Under the pieces are notes generated by a model. That model made no database searches, was not told the DNA's origin, and saw only the letters and a program-made list of their open reading frames with translations. Below, in pieces: positions 10,600 to 19,504 of a DNA stretch of 21,239 nucleotides (the stretch's first letter is position 1; each line of letters begins with the position of its first letter). Location of the stretch: the NCBI GenBank assembly GCA_012064415.1, contig SSNU01000091.1, forward strand, positions 114,803 to 136,041, read 5' to 3'. Position numbers and translations under genes: made by a program. This stretch comes from Gyrodactylus bullatarudis (Eukaryota > Platyhelminthes > Monogenea > Gyrodactylidea > Gyrodactylidae).

Positions 10600-10949
10600 A
10601 TGATAGTCCATAATTTACCTTGTAAAATTGAGGAATCTACGATAAAAAGTGGTCAGCTAAAAGTCGAGAAGTAACTTTTAATAAATTTAATCCAAGGCAT
10701 GAAAATGGTCTGTTTACTTCATTTAGGGGTCGTCCCCTCAATGGTCAATCTTTTCAGTCTTCTGGTACCAGTATCTACCTTGGTGAAAAACTTATTCAAG
10801 ATGGTAAAATCGAAAAGATATCTCTTAAAGAGTCTGTCGATGAGTTAATCATCTGGGAGCTGACTGACAATAAAAAATTACTAACTTGCCTACAACGTGG
10901 CCAAGTTCTCAATAAACTGAATAAAATAATTCATTGTGATGATTATTAA
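10600..10949 (+). CDS. RNASEH2C: Ribonuclease H2 subunit C homolog (interrupted by a 26-nt intron or a frameshift)
   Basis: RNase H2 removes ribonucleotides from DNA; subunit C is a non-catalytic scaffold paired with subunit B. The first segment, 10600-10671, starts ATG and reads VHNLPCKIEES, matching the family's N-terminal 'hLLPCev' strand, then hits TAA at 10672. A second frame, open from before 10697 to the TAA at 10947-10949, reads ENGLFTSFRGRPLNG and later SVDELIIWEL; these match the family's 'SFRGR.L.G' block and late 'f..f..WgLe' strand. Joining 10600-10670 to 10697-10949 through GTAACT...CCAAG removes 26 nt and gives 107 residues. Alternatively small insertions in the run at 10671-10680 shifted the frame; undoing them would restore a family-like aromatic position after LKVEK. 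Human RNASEH2C has 164 residues, so this one is short at the N terminus; a further upstream exon is possible. Confidence 0.8.
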
Positions 10950-11032
10950 TTTAATTATTATTTTGGTTGTGCAAATAGATTTATAATACATAACACGTGT
11001 TTTTTCTTATCAACTCTTTTAAAATACATATT

Positions 11033-11581
11033 TTACCGGCATAGATCCCAGGACAAATCAGGCTTAAGGTTTGATCTCATTTGGTAAGCAAGTGGATCCT
11101 CCTTCTCTGACGGACTGTCTTGGCCAATTAAAAAGTTATTCTTCTTAATCTTTAATGAAGTTGTTCTTTCGCATTCCTCTCGAATAGATGTTAAAGGAGG
11201 CCTTGTTGGAGATCCTATATAAGTCATAGTTCTTCTGCGCTCTATTGGTTTTGAACGGATTAGTATTTCGCGATTTTTTGGAGGTGACAATGGAGAGACA
11301 GACGAACTATTCGATGAATTTCTCTTTGGGCTAAAGCTGAGTGATCTCTTTAGTTCTGTATCACATTCCTCTTCCTTATTATTCTGGTACTGTTCCGGCT
11401 TATTCAATCTTCTAAAAAATGTGGAGAATTTGCCTCCAAAAGTATTCGATCGAGTTTTTGAATTTTGCTTGGGAATTAATACAGATTTCGAACGAGCTCT
11501 TGATAAGGCATCAGGAGGTGAGGATTTTGCAGCCGACCTGTAAACACTCCACTCGTGTGAGTAAGAAGAACTCGGAATCAT
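11033..11581 (-). CDS. Unrecognised Ser/Pro/Arg-rich protein, 182 residues
   Basis: A single open frame runs from ATG (11579-11581) to TAA (11033-11035). I recognise no family. The protein is basic and probably disordered, with a FGGKFSTFFRRLNKPE patch, a serine run (NSSNSSSVSP) and many SP/TP and R-x-x-S/T sites (LSFSPKR, RRRTMTYIGSPTRPP) that look like kinase targets or 14-3-3 sites. It could be one exon of a longer protein: the stop overlaps a donor-like sequence (CCG then GTAAAA), and an acceptor-like tract ends in AG seven bases before the ATG. It converges on RNASEH2C, with 83 bp between the stops. Confidence 0.55.
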   Translation of the reverse strand: MIPSSSYSHEWSVYRSAAKSSPPDALSRARSKSVLIPKQNSKTRSNTFGGKFSTFFRRLNKPEQYQNNKEEECDTELKRSLSFSPKRNSSNSSSVSPLSPPKNREILIRSKPIERRRTMTYIGSPTRPPLTSIREECERTTSLKIKKNNFLIGQDSPSEKEDPLAYQMRSNLKPDLSWDLCR

Positions 11582-12186
11582 AGTAATCTTAAAAATAATG
11601 AGAACAAAGGTTGTATAGGAGCTATTGATCTGAATTGTAGTTCTACATGTGATGAAAGTCTCATTTTAAAGAGATGAAAAGAAACTTTAAACAGCTATAT
11701 TTATACCAATCTTCTTGAAAATACTATTTGATAATTACTCACAATTTTTAATATAAACCAAATCTCATGTTTCTACTTCATGTTGCAAAAGGTTAAATCA
11801 TGTTCATCAATATTGCTAATAAATCACAATAAATGTTAAATTTTTTTTTGCCATGCTTAATTAAAAATGAATTAACCAGAAAAATTAATAAAGCATCAGT
11901 AATACAGTGATTCAGTAGGTTATCATTGAAAACTTATCAAGTCGTGATATTTAAAATTTTATTGAATATTTATTAGATACTATTATTAATATAAGAGTTT
12001 TATACTGTATTATTTCATGGACAATGGTCATCTACTAACAATAATAGTGTTAAATAAATTATTTAAAATAATTCGACTAAGTTGAATCAACTTGAATTCG
12101 ATCCGAGTAATTGATTAAAGCTTCTAAACAATATCAAGTTGCAGACATTGTTTGAATAGTAACATTTTCATGGCACTTATTTAACT
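11582..12186. other. AT-rich intergenic space between divergent genes
   Basis: This space separates the start of the Ser-rich minus-strand gene from the start of IST1 on the plus strand, so it should carry both promoters. It is extremely AT-rich and I see no clear TATA box, repeat or RNA gene. Confidence 0.5.
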
Positions 12187-13432
12187 ATGGATATTAAGGA
12201 AATTGATATTGGCCTTAAAAAATGCAGAGAAAAACTGAGAAATGTCCAGCGTTCTAGAGTTTTGGAGAATACAAATGACAGAATCTCTATTGTTAAACTT
12301 TTAGAGCAAGGTTCTTTAGATATTGCTCGCGAAAAGACTAGATTATTGATTTTAAAAGATTATTATATCGAAAGCCTCGATATAATTGAGGGATATTCAG
12401 ATATTTTGCAATTTAGACTCAAACTCTGGGAAAATTCAAAGTTAATCATTAAACTTATCTTGACTTAATTCTAGAAATCTTGTCGATGATATATCAGAAT
12501 GCCAAGCAACAATCTTATGGTCAAGCAAATTCATCAGTAAGGACATAAGCGAAATTATTCCGGTTTCTGCTGCAATTAAAGAAAAGTTGGACGAGTCCAT
12601 TGTAAAATCGATTCTTGAAAATCATCATAATGTAAACGAGAACGTTTATAAGTGGCTCACTGTCAAAGAAACTGAAGTTCCTGAATCTCTTATAGAAAGA
12701 TATCTCATAGAAATGGCAGAAACTTATGGAATAACATCATTTTCTGGTAAAAAGGATCTAGTTGAAAAGGATTCCGAATTATTGAATAAATACTGGAAAG
12801 TGAGCAAAACTACTACTTCTGTATATATTATAGAAATCAAAAAATTCAATTCTCCGTATTTTTGGTTTTTTTTAAATTAGGTCTTAAGATCTGGCTATAT
12901 AAGAAAATATAACAATTACTGAAATATAGTATAAAATAGTAATTGATCTTGTGATTGGCGTGATAATAGTTTTAGAAAGTAGTTAGTATTTAGTATCTGA
13001 ATCTGGGGTAATCTGGATGAGAAGGACTGCACAGATTGTGCTGATTCGCAAGCCGGAGAGAACATCGATGTTGATGTTCAGCTTGGTTTTTAGTACATTA
13101 GTGTTGTTCATTAGGCACGTGAAAAATCTTGTGGTGTTTTCTTATTCTGATTCATGTCTATTCGTCGATGTATTTCATTAGTCAATATCATTTTATTTTC
13201 AGAGAGATGATGAGAGGGTTCACGTTAAAGGTGAGTTGAGCACACACGCACACAAATTCCAATAAATAAACCTCCATGCGAGACTTTCATTGATTTTATT
13301 CTCGAAAAGTACTGAATAATCATCCTTCCCATTTTTATAGCTGGAATTCAACGGAAGTCACTCGTCCACTCCAAGACTGTAGACGAGACCATAAAGGACC
13401 TAGATGAAAGAGTCAAAGCACTCAAGAGTTAA
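12187..13432 (+). CDS. IST1: IST1-type ESCRT-III regulator, four exons, 232 residues
   Basis: The exons are 12187-12440, 12475-12799, 13203-13230 and 13341-13432. IST1 acts in the cytosol at endosomes and the midbody, binding ESCRT-III CHMP1 and recruiting VPS4. The Ist1 domain fills about residues 1-165: DIAREKTRLLILKDYYIE matches the family's 'ARirvE.iIreDY..EA' helix, followed by IEGYSDIL, ATILWSS (human TLIWAA) and the signature ESLIERYLIEMAETYGI. The C terminus, KDLDERVKALKS (221-232), aligns without gaps to the MIT-interacting motif at the end of human IST1. The first intron is only 34 nt; removing it gives a gapless alignment between 'FRLKLW' and 'LWSS', which supports it. Exon 3 is 28 nt. 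The Pro/Gly-rich linker of human IST1 (about 364 residues) is almost absent, which explains the short length. The ATG at 12187 is preceded by an in-frame TAA. Confidence 0.9.
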
Positions 13433-13576
13433 AAACAGCTTTGTAAATGTCAATTGGAGTTTAACTAATTTCTATGTGATACTAAAGAATCAGTGAGAAA
13501 AAAAATCTTTTTGATTCGAGGATTTCTATTCAGAATTTCACAAAAACTTTATTATTTTTAAACTACTTTGGTAGTT

Positions 13577-13582
13577 AATAAA
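13577..13582 (+). promoter_or_regulatory. Candidate polyadenylation signal for IST1
   Basis: AATAAA lies 145 nt after the IST1 stop codon on the same strand. It is the first perfect copy downstream. In AT-rich DNA this word is common, so the call is tentative. Confidence 0.4.
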
Positions 13583-13736
13583 TTTACCATTTGAAAGTTT
13601 CAAATTGAAACTACAACTTGTCTCTCTCAAATCTTAAATTGAGATTGAGAAACATTTCTCTTCTACCACAAAGATTGAGTCTATGACTTCACGCTACTTA
13701 TTACTATTACTTAATTCCATCATATGAATGCCTAGT

Positions 13737-14047
13737 ATGCGATTACTAACTGAAGGAACTGTTCAATTGGATGTTGATGTTGTATTCACTAGGGTGGGGG
13801 AATTAGTCAATCTGTATCTGAAGTCTCGAGAGTATATATTGGAAAAATACATTACTATTACATATAGGATTATGAATATCCTTTGAATTTGGAGACCATT
13901 AAGAATTTTGAATTGCTCGGAGGGGATTAAACTTTTACTCCCTGTCACAGGCCAGAAGAGATAAAAAATCTATATATTTGTGAAAATGGTTTTCAATTGG
14001 AAAATATCTCTGAGCAGAAATCAAGAGGTTGGAACAAGAACCTTTAA
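13737..14047 (+). pseudogene. Possible decayed plus-strand reading frame
   Basis: An ATG at 13737 opens 49 codons (including LKSREYILEKYITITYR), ending at a TGA. A frame one base back from about 13868 continues with DYEYPLNLETIKNFELLGGD, a TAA at 13928, then PEEIKNLYICENGFQLEN onward to a TAA at 14045-14047. So about 100 codons need one frameshift and one stop to be ignored. I know no matching family. It overlaps the 3' end of the minus-strand secreted-protein gene by 4 bp. Chance open frames in AT-rich DNA are a real alternative. Confidence 0.22.
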
Positions 14048-16756
14048 AGATTAGGGAATCTCTTATTTCTTGTTCTACCAGTATGAAGAGACCTCTGGAA
14101 TCGTCGATAGGCCTGTTTGATGTGACTTTTGAAGATGTATTGACTGGGTAAGGGCCATACTGACATTTTTTGATTGCCCCTGGGATTATCAGTCTGGTTG
14201 AAATGTGAAAATTCAACATTGGCTAGACCGGGCTTAGTCAGACGTTTCCAGTTCTCCTGGATTTCCCTGGTGGTGAAAATCTTGATTTTCTTTCCTTTAC
14301 ATTTTTCAATAATTCTTGCAATCTCAGAGAGAGAAAGTACTTCATTAGCATCTGCCTTGAGAATGGAAAAAAAGACCATTTAAAAATCCTTATCATTGAG
14401 ATGAAGATTTCTCTCGAGCGACAATTTCGATCAAGAGAAACACAACTAATGGTTTTTACAGTCTAGACTTTACACCCCTCAAAATGATCATTTTGCACAA
14501 AAACAATGTTTTCACTGATGATGTTGAAAGGTGATCGAAAGGAGAGCCGAAAAATATCATGAAACAACTCTTTTACAAGACAATACCAGATCTAACCTGG
14601 GAAAAAAGAGGGAAAATATTTTTCATAGACCCAAGCTCTTATAGTCACCTCTGGTTATTAACTTTCTATTAGGTACAAATGAAACATTTCCTAAACTGTT
14701 TTAGGCCCGATTCTATTTATTGGCCTCTGAGAAGACCTTTGGAAAGATTGATAGAAAACTTTAAGGATCTTTATTCCTGCATAAATTTTTGGCCCACATT
14801 TTTCAATTATTGAAATTCAACTTCTGAACCAAGATGTAAAGCATCTTTGGTTCAGATTAAGCACTCCTTGAAATCAAAAGTTCGAAATAATAGGAAAAAT
14901 GTGCGAGAATCTTGATCTTATTCAAGTTCTTGATGAAAACTATTGAGATTACTTTTTTATATCGGTTAGATTTGCATCTTTCATGAAAACTCACAATGCA
15001 ATTTTGGTTATAGTCCCAAAGGAGAACCTTGTCATGTTCCAGAAGGATTGCATCCAGGTACAAATTCATCTCGTGATAACAGTCATTGTCGCAAATCTCT
15101 TGTAGGGAATTCAAGATTTTCTCCCTTGCCCTGGGACCATACTCAGACGTGAGGGATGACAAGTTCTCCAGATATGTAACAAACTCCCTGATCTCATCTG
15201 TCGACGCATACTTGTCATAATAGGCAAGATAGTCCTTCCTACTCTGGTGTATCATCGCCAAGGGAACATTGTAAAGACTGAATTGAGCTGACAAGATGAC
15301 TGATATCGAGACGGACCCCTCAGGGCAACTGGATCGTGTCACCTTATTAGTCCAGAAGAAGGAATCTTTATTTTCTATGCTCTGTCTCTCTGACATTTTC
15401 TTTAGTTTCGGCACTAAAATGACAGATTAGTTGATAAATCATAAACAATGATACGGCATAATTATGAGAGCTGTCCTAATGCCATTTTTTCTGTATAACA
15501 CTTTATCCGAGTTACCAAAATCAGTTTTTCCCTCAGTGAACCAATAAAATTTAAGCAAACTAAAATTTAATTTATGTAATGCCTGTTTTGGCTAATTTTG
15601 CATTTTTACATTTTCCCAAATTATACCCAAACCTTGTAGGGTAGGAAAATACTGAACACAGATTCGGAATCAGCATGAAAATTTACATAAGAATTTTTAT
15701 GGCTCGATATAACTTCGTAAATTATTATTATTTTTTAACCAGTATTATTATCTATTTTAAGCAATAAAAGAGTCTTTATATAAATTTAAAAAAGGTATAC
15801 TCTTGAACCAAGCTATCAGGAATATTCAAGCTTAATATGCCTGTAATAACCTATAGAAAAAAAGCAAAAAATGACATTTGGTTGCCCTAGTAATGAGACG
15901 CATTACTAATGAAGAATAGTTTCTGACTGTATGGTTGAAAGAAATTTCATATTTTTGACCAAAACTCTCACATATTTCATGGTTTTACAAGTTTTTTGAA
16001 AATAATTTCAGACCTCAACTAATGTCACAGATTTCCATCAAAAAGTGCCTATTAGCCATAAACAGAGATTGATTTGAAAAAAGACTAACTTTCATTTAAT
16101 AGAACATCCAAGGAGCTACTGGCCACAAGGAATTGAGAGTTGACATATTTCCAATAGGTTCTTTCCCTCTTCTCTTCCTTAATCCCAGCAGCCTTAGTGA
16201 CTAAAACCTGTGGTAGGAGACCATTCTTTAGGCATTGTAGGTCAGGAGTGGAAACTCTCGGATGTAGCTTTTGGTTTTTGTGAAACACTCTGGTCTTTTC
16301 CATTCTCTGACGTCTCATTGATGTGTTGCAGGGAAAATTGACCAATTTCAGACATTTCGTTCCATTAATCCTGACGCCTGTTCTACAAGAGTTCTCCTCC
16401 TCATCGACATTCCTGGTGACTGTGAAAAGGAAGTGAAGTGTATTTTCCCCTAGGGTTATTGCGAATATCCAGTTGCACTTTTGCCAGTGAAATTTCTTTC
16501 CATTTCTTTTCATCAGCTCATGATAATTGGAGTAATGCTGAACAAGATTCTGTGAGAAATGCCTGTAAGAGAAGACTATCTCCTCATCTTGATCAACACT
16601 CGGAATGTAATAATTGTAACTGACAAAATGTTCCTCATTCAAATAACTCTTTAGGATGTTCAGGCCAGAATTGAGGACATTTCTAAAGTCATCAGTCCCC
16701 TCACCAACTGTCCGATATGTAAGAGCAGCTAGCAGGAAGATTATCAAGAGACGCAT
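14044..16756 (-). CDS. Unrecognised secreted protein, three exons, 465 residues
   Basis: The exons are 16756-16090, 15413-14995 and 14355-14044, with donors GTTAGT and GTGAGT, acceptors TTTTAG and CTCAAG, and matching phases. Residues 1-18 (MRLLIIFLLAALTYRTVG) are a typical signal peptide, so the product is probably secreted or luminal. The first exon carries cysteines at 94, 124, 135, 143 and 175 and N-glycosylation sites NGT (131) and NTS (144); the second adds SCPEG and ICDNDCYHE; the third is basic (QAYRRFQRSLHTGR). No transmembrane segment follows the signal peptide. I recognise no domain. The joins are inferred from phase and splice consensus, and exon 3 is the least sure: exon 2 read through would also stop at 14857. 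A TATA-like box lies about 105 bp upstream of the ATG. Confidence 0.65.
14823..14856. repeat. Short hairpin in intron 2 of the secreted-protein gene
   Basis: CTGAACCAAGATG and CATCTTTGGTTCAG pair over 13 bp with one bulged base around a 5-nt loop; an outer T-A pair extends it. It directly adjoins the stop reached if exon 2 is read through its donor. It could be a chance palindrome or a small transposon scar. Confidence 0.5.
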
Positions 16757-16860
16757 AAGTCTGAAATTGCTATTGTATTGTACATTTTACCCGTTTCCTT
16801 TTCTTCATTTATTAGGGTATACAACCAATCGAGAAGCATCAAGAGAGGATAAAAGTGTCT

Positions 16861-16867
16861 TTTATAT
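16861..16867 (-). promoter_or_regulatory. TATA-like box of the secreted-protein gene
   Basis: On the minus strand GATATAAAAG lies about 105 bp upstream of the ATG at 16756, with a GATTGGT (inverted CCAAT) about 40 bp further downstream at 16821-16828. The order is unusual for CCAAT, so only the TATA-like word is put forward. No transcription start can be seen directly. Confidence 0.4.
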
Positions 16868-16900
16868 CTCTTCTCTTGTATCTCTGAATGCCTACCGACA

Positions 16901-16930
16901 TGAAAGGAGATGAAAGAAGATGAAAGAAGA
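16901..16930 (+). repeat. Three tandem copies of a 10-bp unit
   Basis: TGAAAGGAGA is followed by two exact copies of TGAAAGAAGA. It sits about 40 bp upstream of the TATA-like box of the minus-strand gene, so it could be a purine-rich promoter element, but it may be simple slippage. Confidence 0.6.
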
Positions 16931-17381
16931 GCTTCTTTATGTAAAGTTAAAGTATGCTATCAATATCTATACTTCTCACCTGTTAATTGAGAAATCTTTT
17001 TTACGCTGTAGAAAAAGCAACCAGTAATTGGGAAATTAAGTTATGAATGCCGACTCTTTTGATGTCTGCAATCATATATCTCTTATTCATCACAATGAAG
17101 AGTGTTGCATGTACCCAGTTACAATTCATACAACTGATGCATGTGTACATTTTACAATAATTATAATCAGTTGGGCATTATCGGCAATATAAAGGAGAAA
17201 AGAAGAACATTTTCTTTTGAAGTTTTACAATCAGCCAATAGTTGAGACACAAAATGTATTTAATATTTATTCAATTTGAAAGCAAAGTTTGTTCTATATA
17301 ATGTTTTTAACCTTTTGAACGTATAAGGTCTCCTAATAAATTGTGTGTTTGGACTAACTGTTTTGTTCTCTTATACAGATT
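16931..17381. other. Intergenic sequence, nothing recognised
   Basis: This AT-rich stretch lies upstream of the secreted-protein gene. I see no gene, repeat or RNA. A plausible splice acceptor (TTTTGTTCTCTTATACAG) ends at 17378, just before the decayed frame that follows. Confidence 0.4.
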
Positions 17382-18200
17382 ATGGCTTGTAATATTTTAA
17401 AATTACCACGCTAAAAATTCAAGAATCTGGCACGAATTCAAGAAAATTTCCATATTCATGTTAAAGTACCATCATCGTTGTTACGTCAGTTGATGCTGAT
17501 ATTTCACAATGATTTATATAATTTTAAACAAAATTCTAATCAAGATTTTGCTTATATCTCACTTCCCAAGACTATTATTTATGCAATGTAAAATTTACAT
17601 CTCAGGATAAATCAATTAGTCACGAAGAAATATAATTTTGAAACAGTTGATCATCAACTGTTGATGGCCGTGAACGAATCCAATGAATCCGAAATGAAAA
17701 TCTACGAGAATGTCTTGTCGATACTGAAATTTTTGACAGAAATCATCTGTACATTTGTCTTGGACACGTCAGGCGATACACATTTTAAAGAAAAATTTTA
17801 ACACCAGATTATATTATAATACAACTGATAATGAGAAGAAATTCATTTCTGGATGACTAACTTGTTGTTCCTGAAGCCTGGTACAAGTTTAACGAATTAC
17901 GTATTCCGTTAAAATTGTATGAGAAGTCCCAGTTAGGGACCTAACACTGATATTAATCTCGAAAAATTGGATTCAGTCAGCCAATCTTATTATTAAATCA
18001 GAAAGCTATATTTTTTTAGTCTTGAGAGTATAAAGAGTAATAAGATTAACGGTGAAATACACACTTTATATTATCATATACAGTTCAAAGCGTGAACTAA
18101 GCTACCTTATTTGAGAGAAACCTTTCAATTAAACATGACTTTGCATATCTTAATCTTTACATCAAAAAGAAAGAGCAATCCAATTCTTCCTATGGAGTAA
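17382..18200 (+). pseudogene. Decayed reading frame with in-frame stops and frameshifts
   Basis: One frame runs from ATG 17382 to TAA 17799-17801, interrupted only by TAA at 17412 and 17589. It contains ARIQENFHIHVKVPSSLLRQ, FAYISLPKTIIYAM, then FETVDHQLLMAVNESNESEM and LSILKFLTEIICTFVLDTSG. After shifts, VVPEAWYKFNELRIPLKLYE (about 17864-17923), then ESIKSNKINGEIHTLYYHIQ and LPYLRETFQLNMTLHIL, continue with further stops to 18198-18200. The length and ordinary amino-acid mix suggest a dead protein gene or transposon ORF, but I recognise no family, and the open runs (58 and 69 codons) are not beyond chance in such DNA. An acceptor-like CAG sits just before the first ATG. Confidence 0.35.
17642..17662. 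repeat. Perfect 10-bp inverted repeat
   Basis: AACAGTTGAT and ATCAACTGTT flank a single C. It lies within the decayed reading frame and could be chance. Confidence 0.5.
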
Positions 18201-18355
18201 ACAGCAATCTGTAAGTGACCAATGAAAGGGCTCAATGCATTTTAATAGTATTGATATTGACAGGGTAAAGTCTGAAGAGACCCGGCGAAATAATAATGAC
18301 ATAAATTACTGTCTGCTTCTATAACCTTCTTCGTGAGTTCAGATATCAATGAAAA

Positions 18356-18489
18356 TAATGAATAGTGCAGCACCTATACTTACAAAGGTTAACTAGAAAT
18401 ATTTCTTTCTAGGTGCTAAGGTAATATGTCCCACTAGAACGAAATAATTCTAGTAACCTTTGTAAGTATAGGTGCTGCACTATTCATTA
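18356..18489. repeat. 134-bp near-perfect hairpin (foldback element or MITE)
   Basis: The left arm 18356-18405 and right arm 18440-18489 are inverted copies: the outer 36 bases match exactly, and the inner 14 differ by one indel and one substitution. The loop is 34 nt. The arms begin TAATGAATAGTGCAGCACC, so TA could be a target duplication with termini ATGAATAGTGC. The match stops sharply at both outer ends, as expected of a mobile element. Such a hairpin, if transcribed, would also form a long double-stranded RNA. Confidence 0.85.
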
Positions 18490-18542
18490 GTTAGAAAAAC
18501 CTTAGGGGTACGCCACAGGATATAGAAATAATCCGAGTTGCA

Positions 18543-18603
18543 TGGGATGTCGGACGAGTTTATTGAGCATTGGACTACAATACGAGAGGTCCTAGGTTCA
18601 AAC
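18543..18603 (+). mobile_element. tRNA-derived SINE head or tRNA pseudogene
   Basis: The order matches a tRNA body: a D-arm-like stretch, then GAGCATTGGACTACAATACG as anticodon arm, AGGTCCTA, and a perfect B box GGTTCAAAC (18595-18603). The A box (near 18549-18560) is degraded, the anticodon stem does not close and the T stem is not completed after the B box (CAAAAG instead of CC), so it is not a working tRNA. Heads of this type are common in invertebrate SINEs; a TA-rich tail follows to about 18660. It starts 54 bp after the hairpin. Confidence 0.65.
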
Positions 18604-19042
18604 AAAAGAGGAGGAAACGCGCGTATATGTCTACTATATATGTATACTGTATATCGCATTTTGTGGCGTTGTAATGCATTTTTTCAGTTTAATCATGTTT
18701 CTCCTATCCCTTTTCAGGTGTCACAAATTTAACATTAATAATGTATTGTATTTTCTATTAAATCATTACTTCGTTATTTCATGTACATTATTTCAGAATG
18801 CAATAAACCTAGGCATACATACTCATATATCGTACATATTAGACCAATCAGAATAAAAGGTTGTCTTCAACAGAGGTTTCAAAAAGGCATATAACAAAAT
18901 GCGATTCAAAAAATAATTCATAGCATCAACGAATCGGAGCTTTTACCTATAATCCTTTAATTAGTTTATTTTAAAAAATTCGAAACTATTTTCATTTAAA
19001 TTTTTCCTAATTAATCTAAGATATAAAAACTAAAAAATCAGT

Positions 19043-19303
19043 ATGAGCTTTTCTAATGCCGTAAAGGTCATGTCAACACGTCAGCCGGAGGTAAAAAAGC
19101 GTCTAATGTGACCTTGAGAAATTTATATTTCAATGAAAATGGTCCCAAAAATATTAATTTTCTGTCGATAAAATATGCAATTTAAAAATGCCTCTGCAAA
19201 TATTTTGTTATTCTAATGAAACAGCTACAAGTTCACAAAAGCTAGAGCTGTAGCCAAGTTGAAGAAAAGATTGGAAACAAGGATCAAAAAGATGAAGGAT
19301 TGA
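19043..19303 (+). CDS. Possible two-exon small ORF
   Basis: ATG 19043 reads MSFSNAVKVMSTRQPE up to a donor at 19091 (GAG then GTAAAA). A following stretch, 19232-19303, reads FTKARAVAKLKKRLETRIKK then MKD and stops. Joining them gives a 39-residue basic peptide. The acceptor used (CTACAAG) is weak; the better CAG at 19224 would break the frame, so the second part may instead be the last exon of another gene. I recognise no family. Confidence 0.2.
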
Positions 19304-19485
19304 TGAAAACTACGAATGAAGAGATTATCATTTTATTGATTATAGTTATATACAGCTCGAAAGTTTACCGACTCCCTCCTGGATATGGGAGAGCAGGATC
19401 TAGGGTGAGGCCTGAATTTCGCACAATTCACAGACCTCTGACGACATGCTGGTACCTGAAAAGAAGAACAAAATCGAAATAAATG
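19303..19485 (+). CDS. Possible small ORF with a hydrophobic start
   Basis: ATG 19303 overlaps the TGA of the previous candidate. The 59-residue product has a hydrophobic stretch (IIILLIIVIY) like a signal sequence, followed by VYRLPPGYGRAGSR and a basic end (YLKRRTKSK). A GTGAGG donor-like sequence lies in the middle, after GGATCTAG. It could be a small secreted peptide precursor, a single exon or chance; no homolog comes to mind. Confidence 0.2.
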
Positions 19486-19504
19486 CATTTTTCATCGGAT
19501 AATA

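Noticed and set aside
12801..12880. Extension of IST1 exon 2 to the TAA near 12880
   Set aside because: The added residues are low-complexity, a GTGAGC donor is present at 12800, and splicing reaches a convincing MIT-interacting motif.
13010..13090. Less AT-rich patch in IST1 intron 3 with an open frame ending DVDVQLGF
   Set aside because: It has no acceptor with a pyrimidine tract in the required phase, so it is not included as an exon; an alternative exon remains possible.
17589..17607. GT...AG pair that would remove an in-frame stop in the decayed frame
   Set aside because: The implied intron would be only about 19 nt, shorter than any believable splice.
18543..18603. A functional tRNA gene
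   Set aside because: The anticodon stem and T stem do not close and no acceptor stem pairs; only the promoter boxes and general order are kept.
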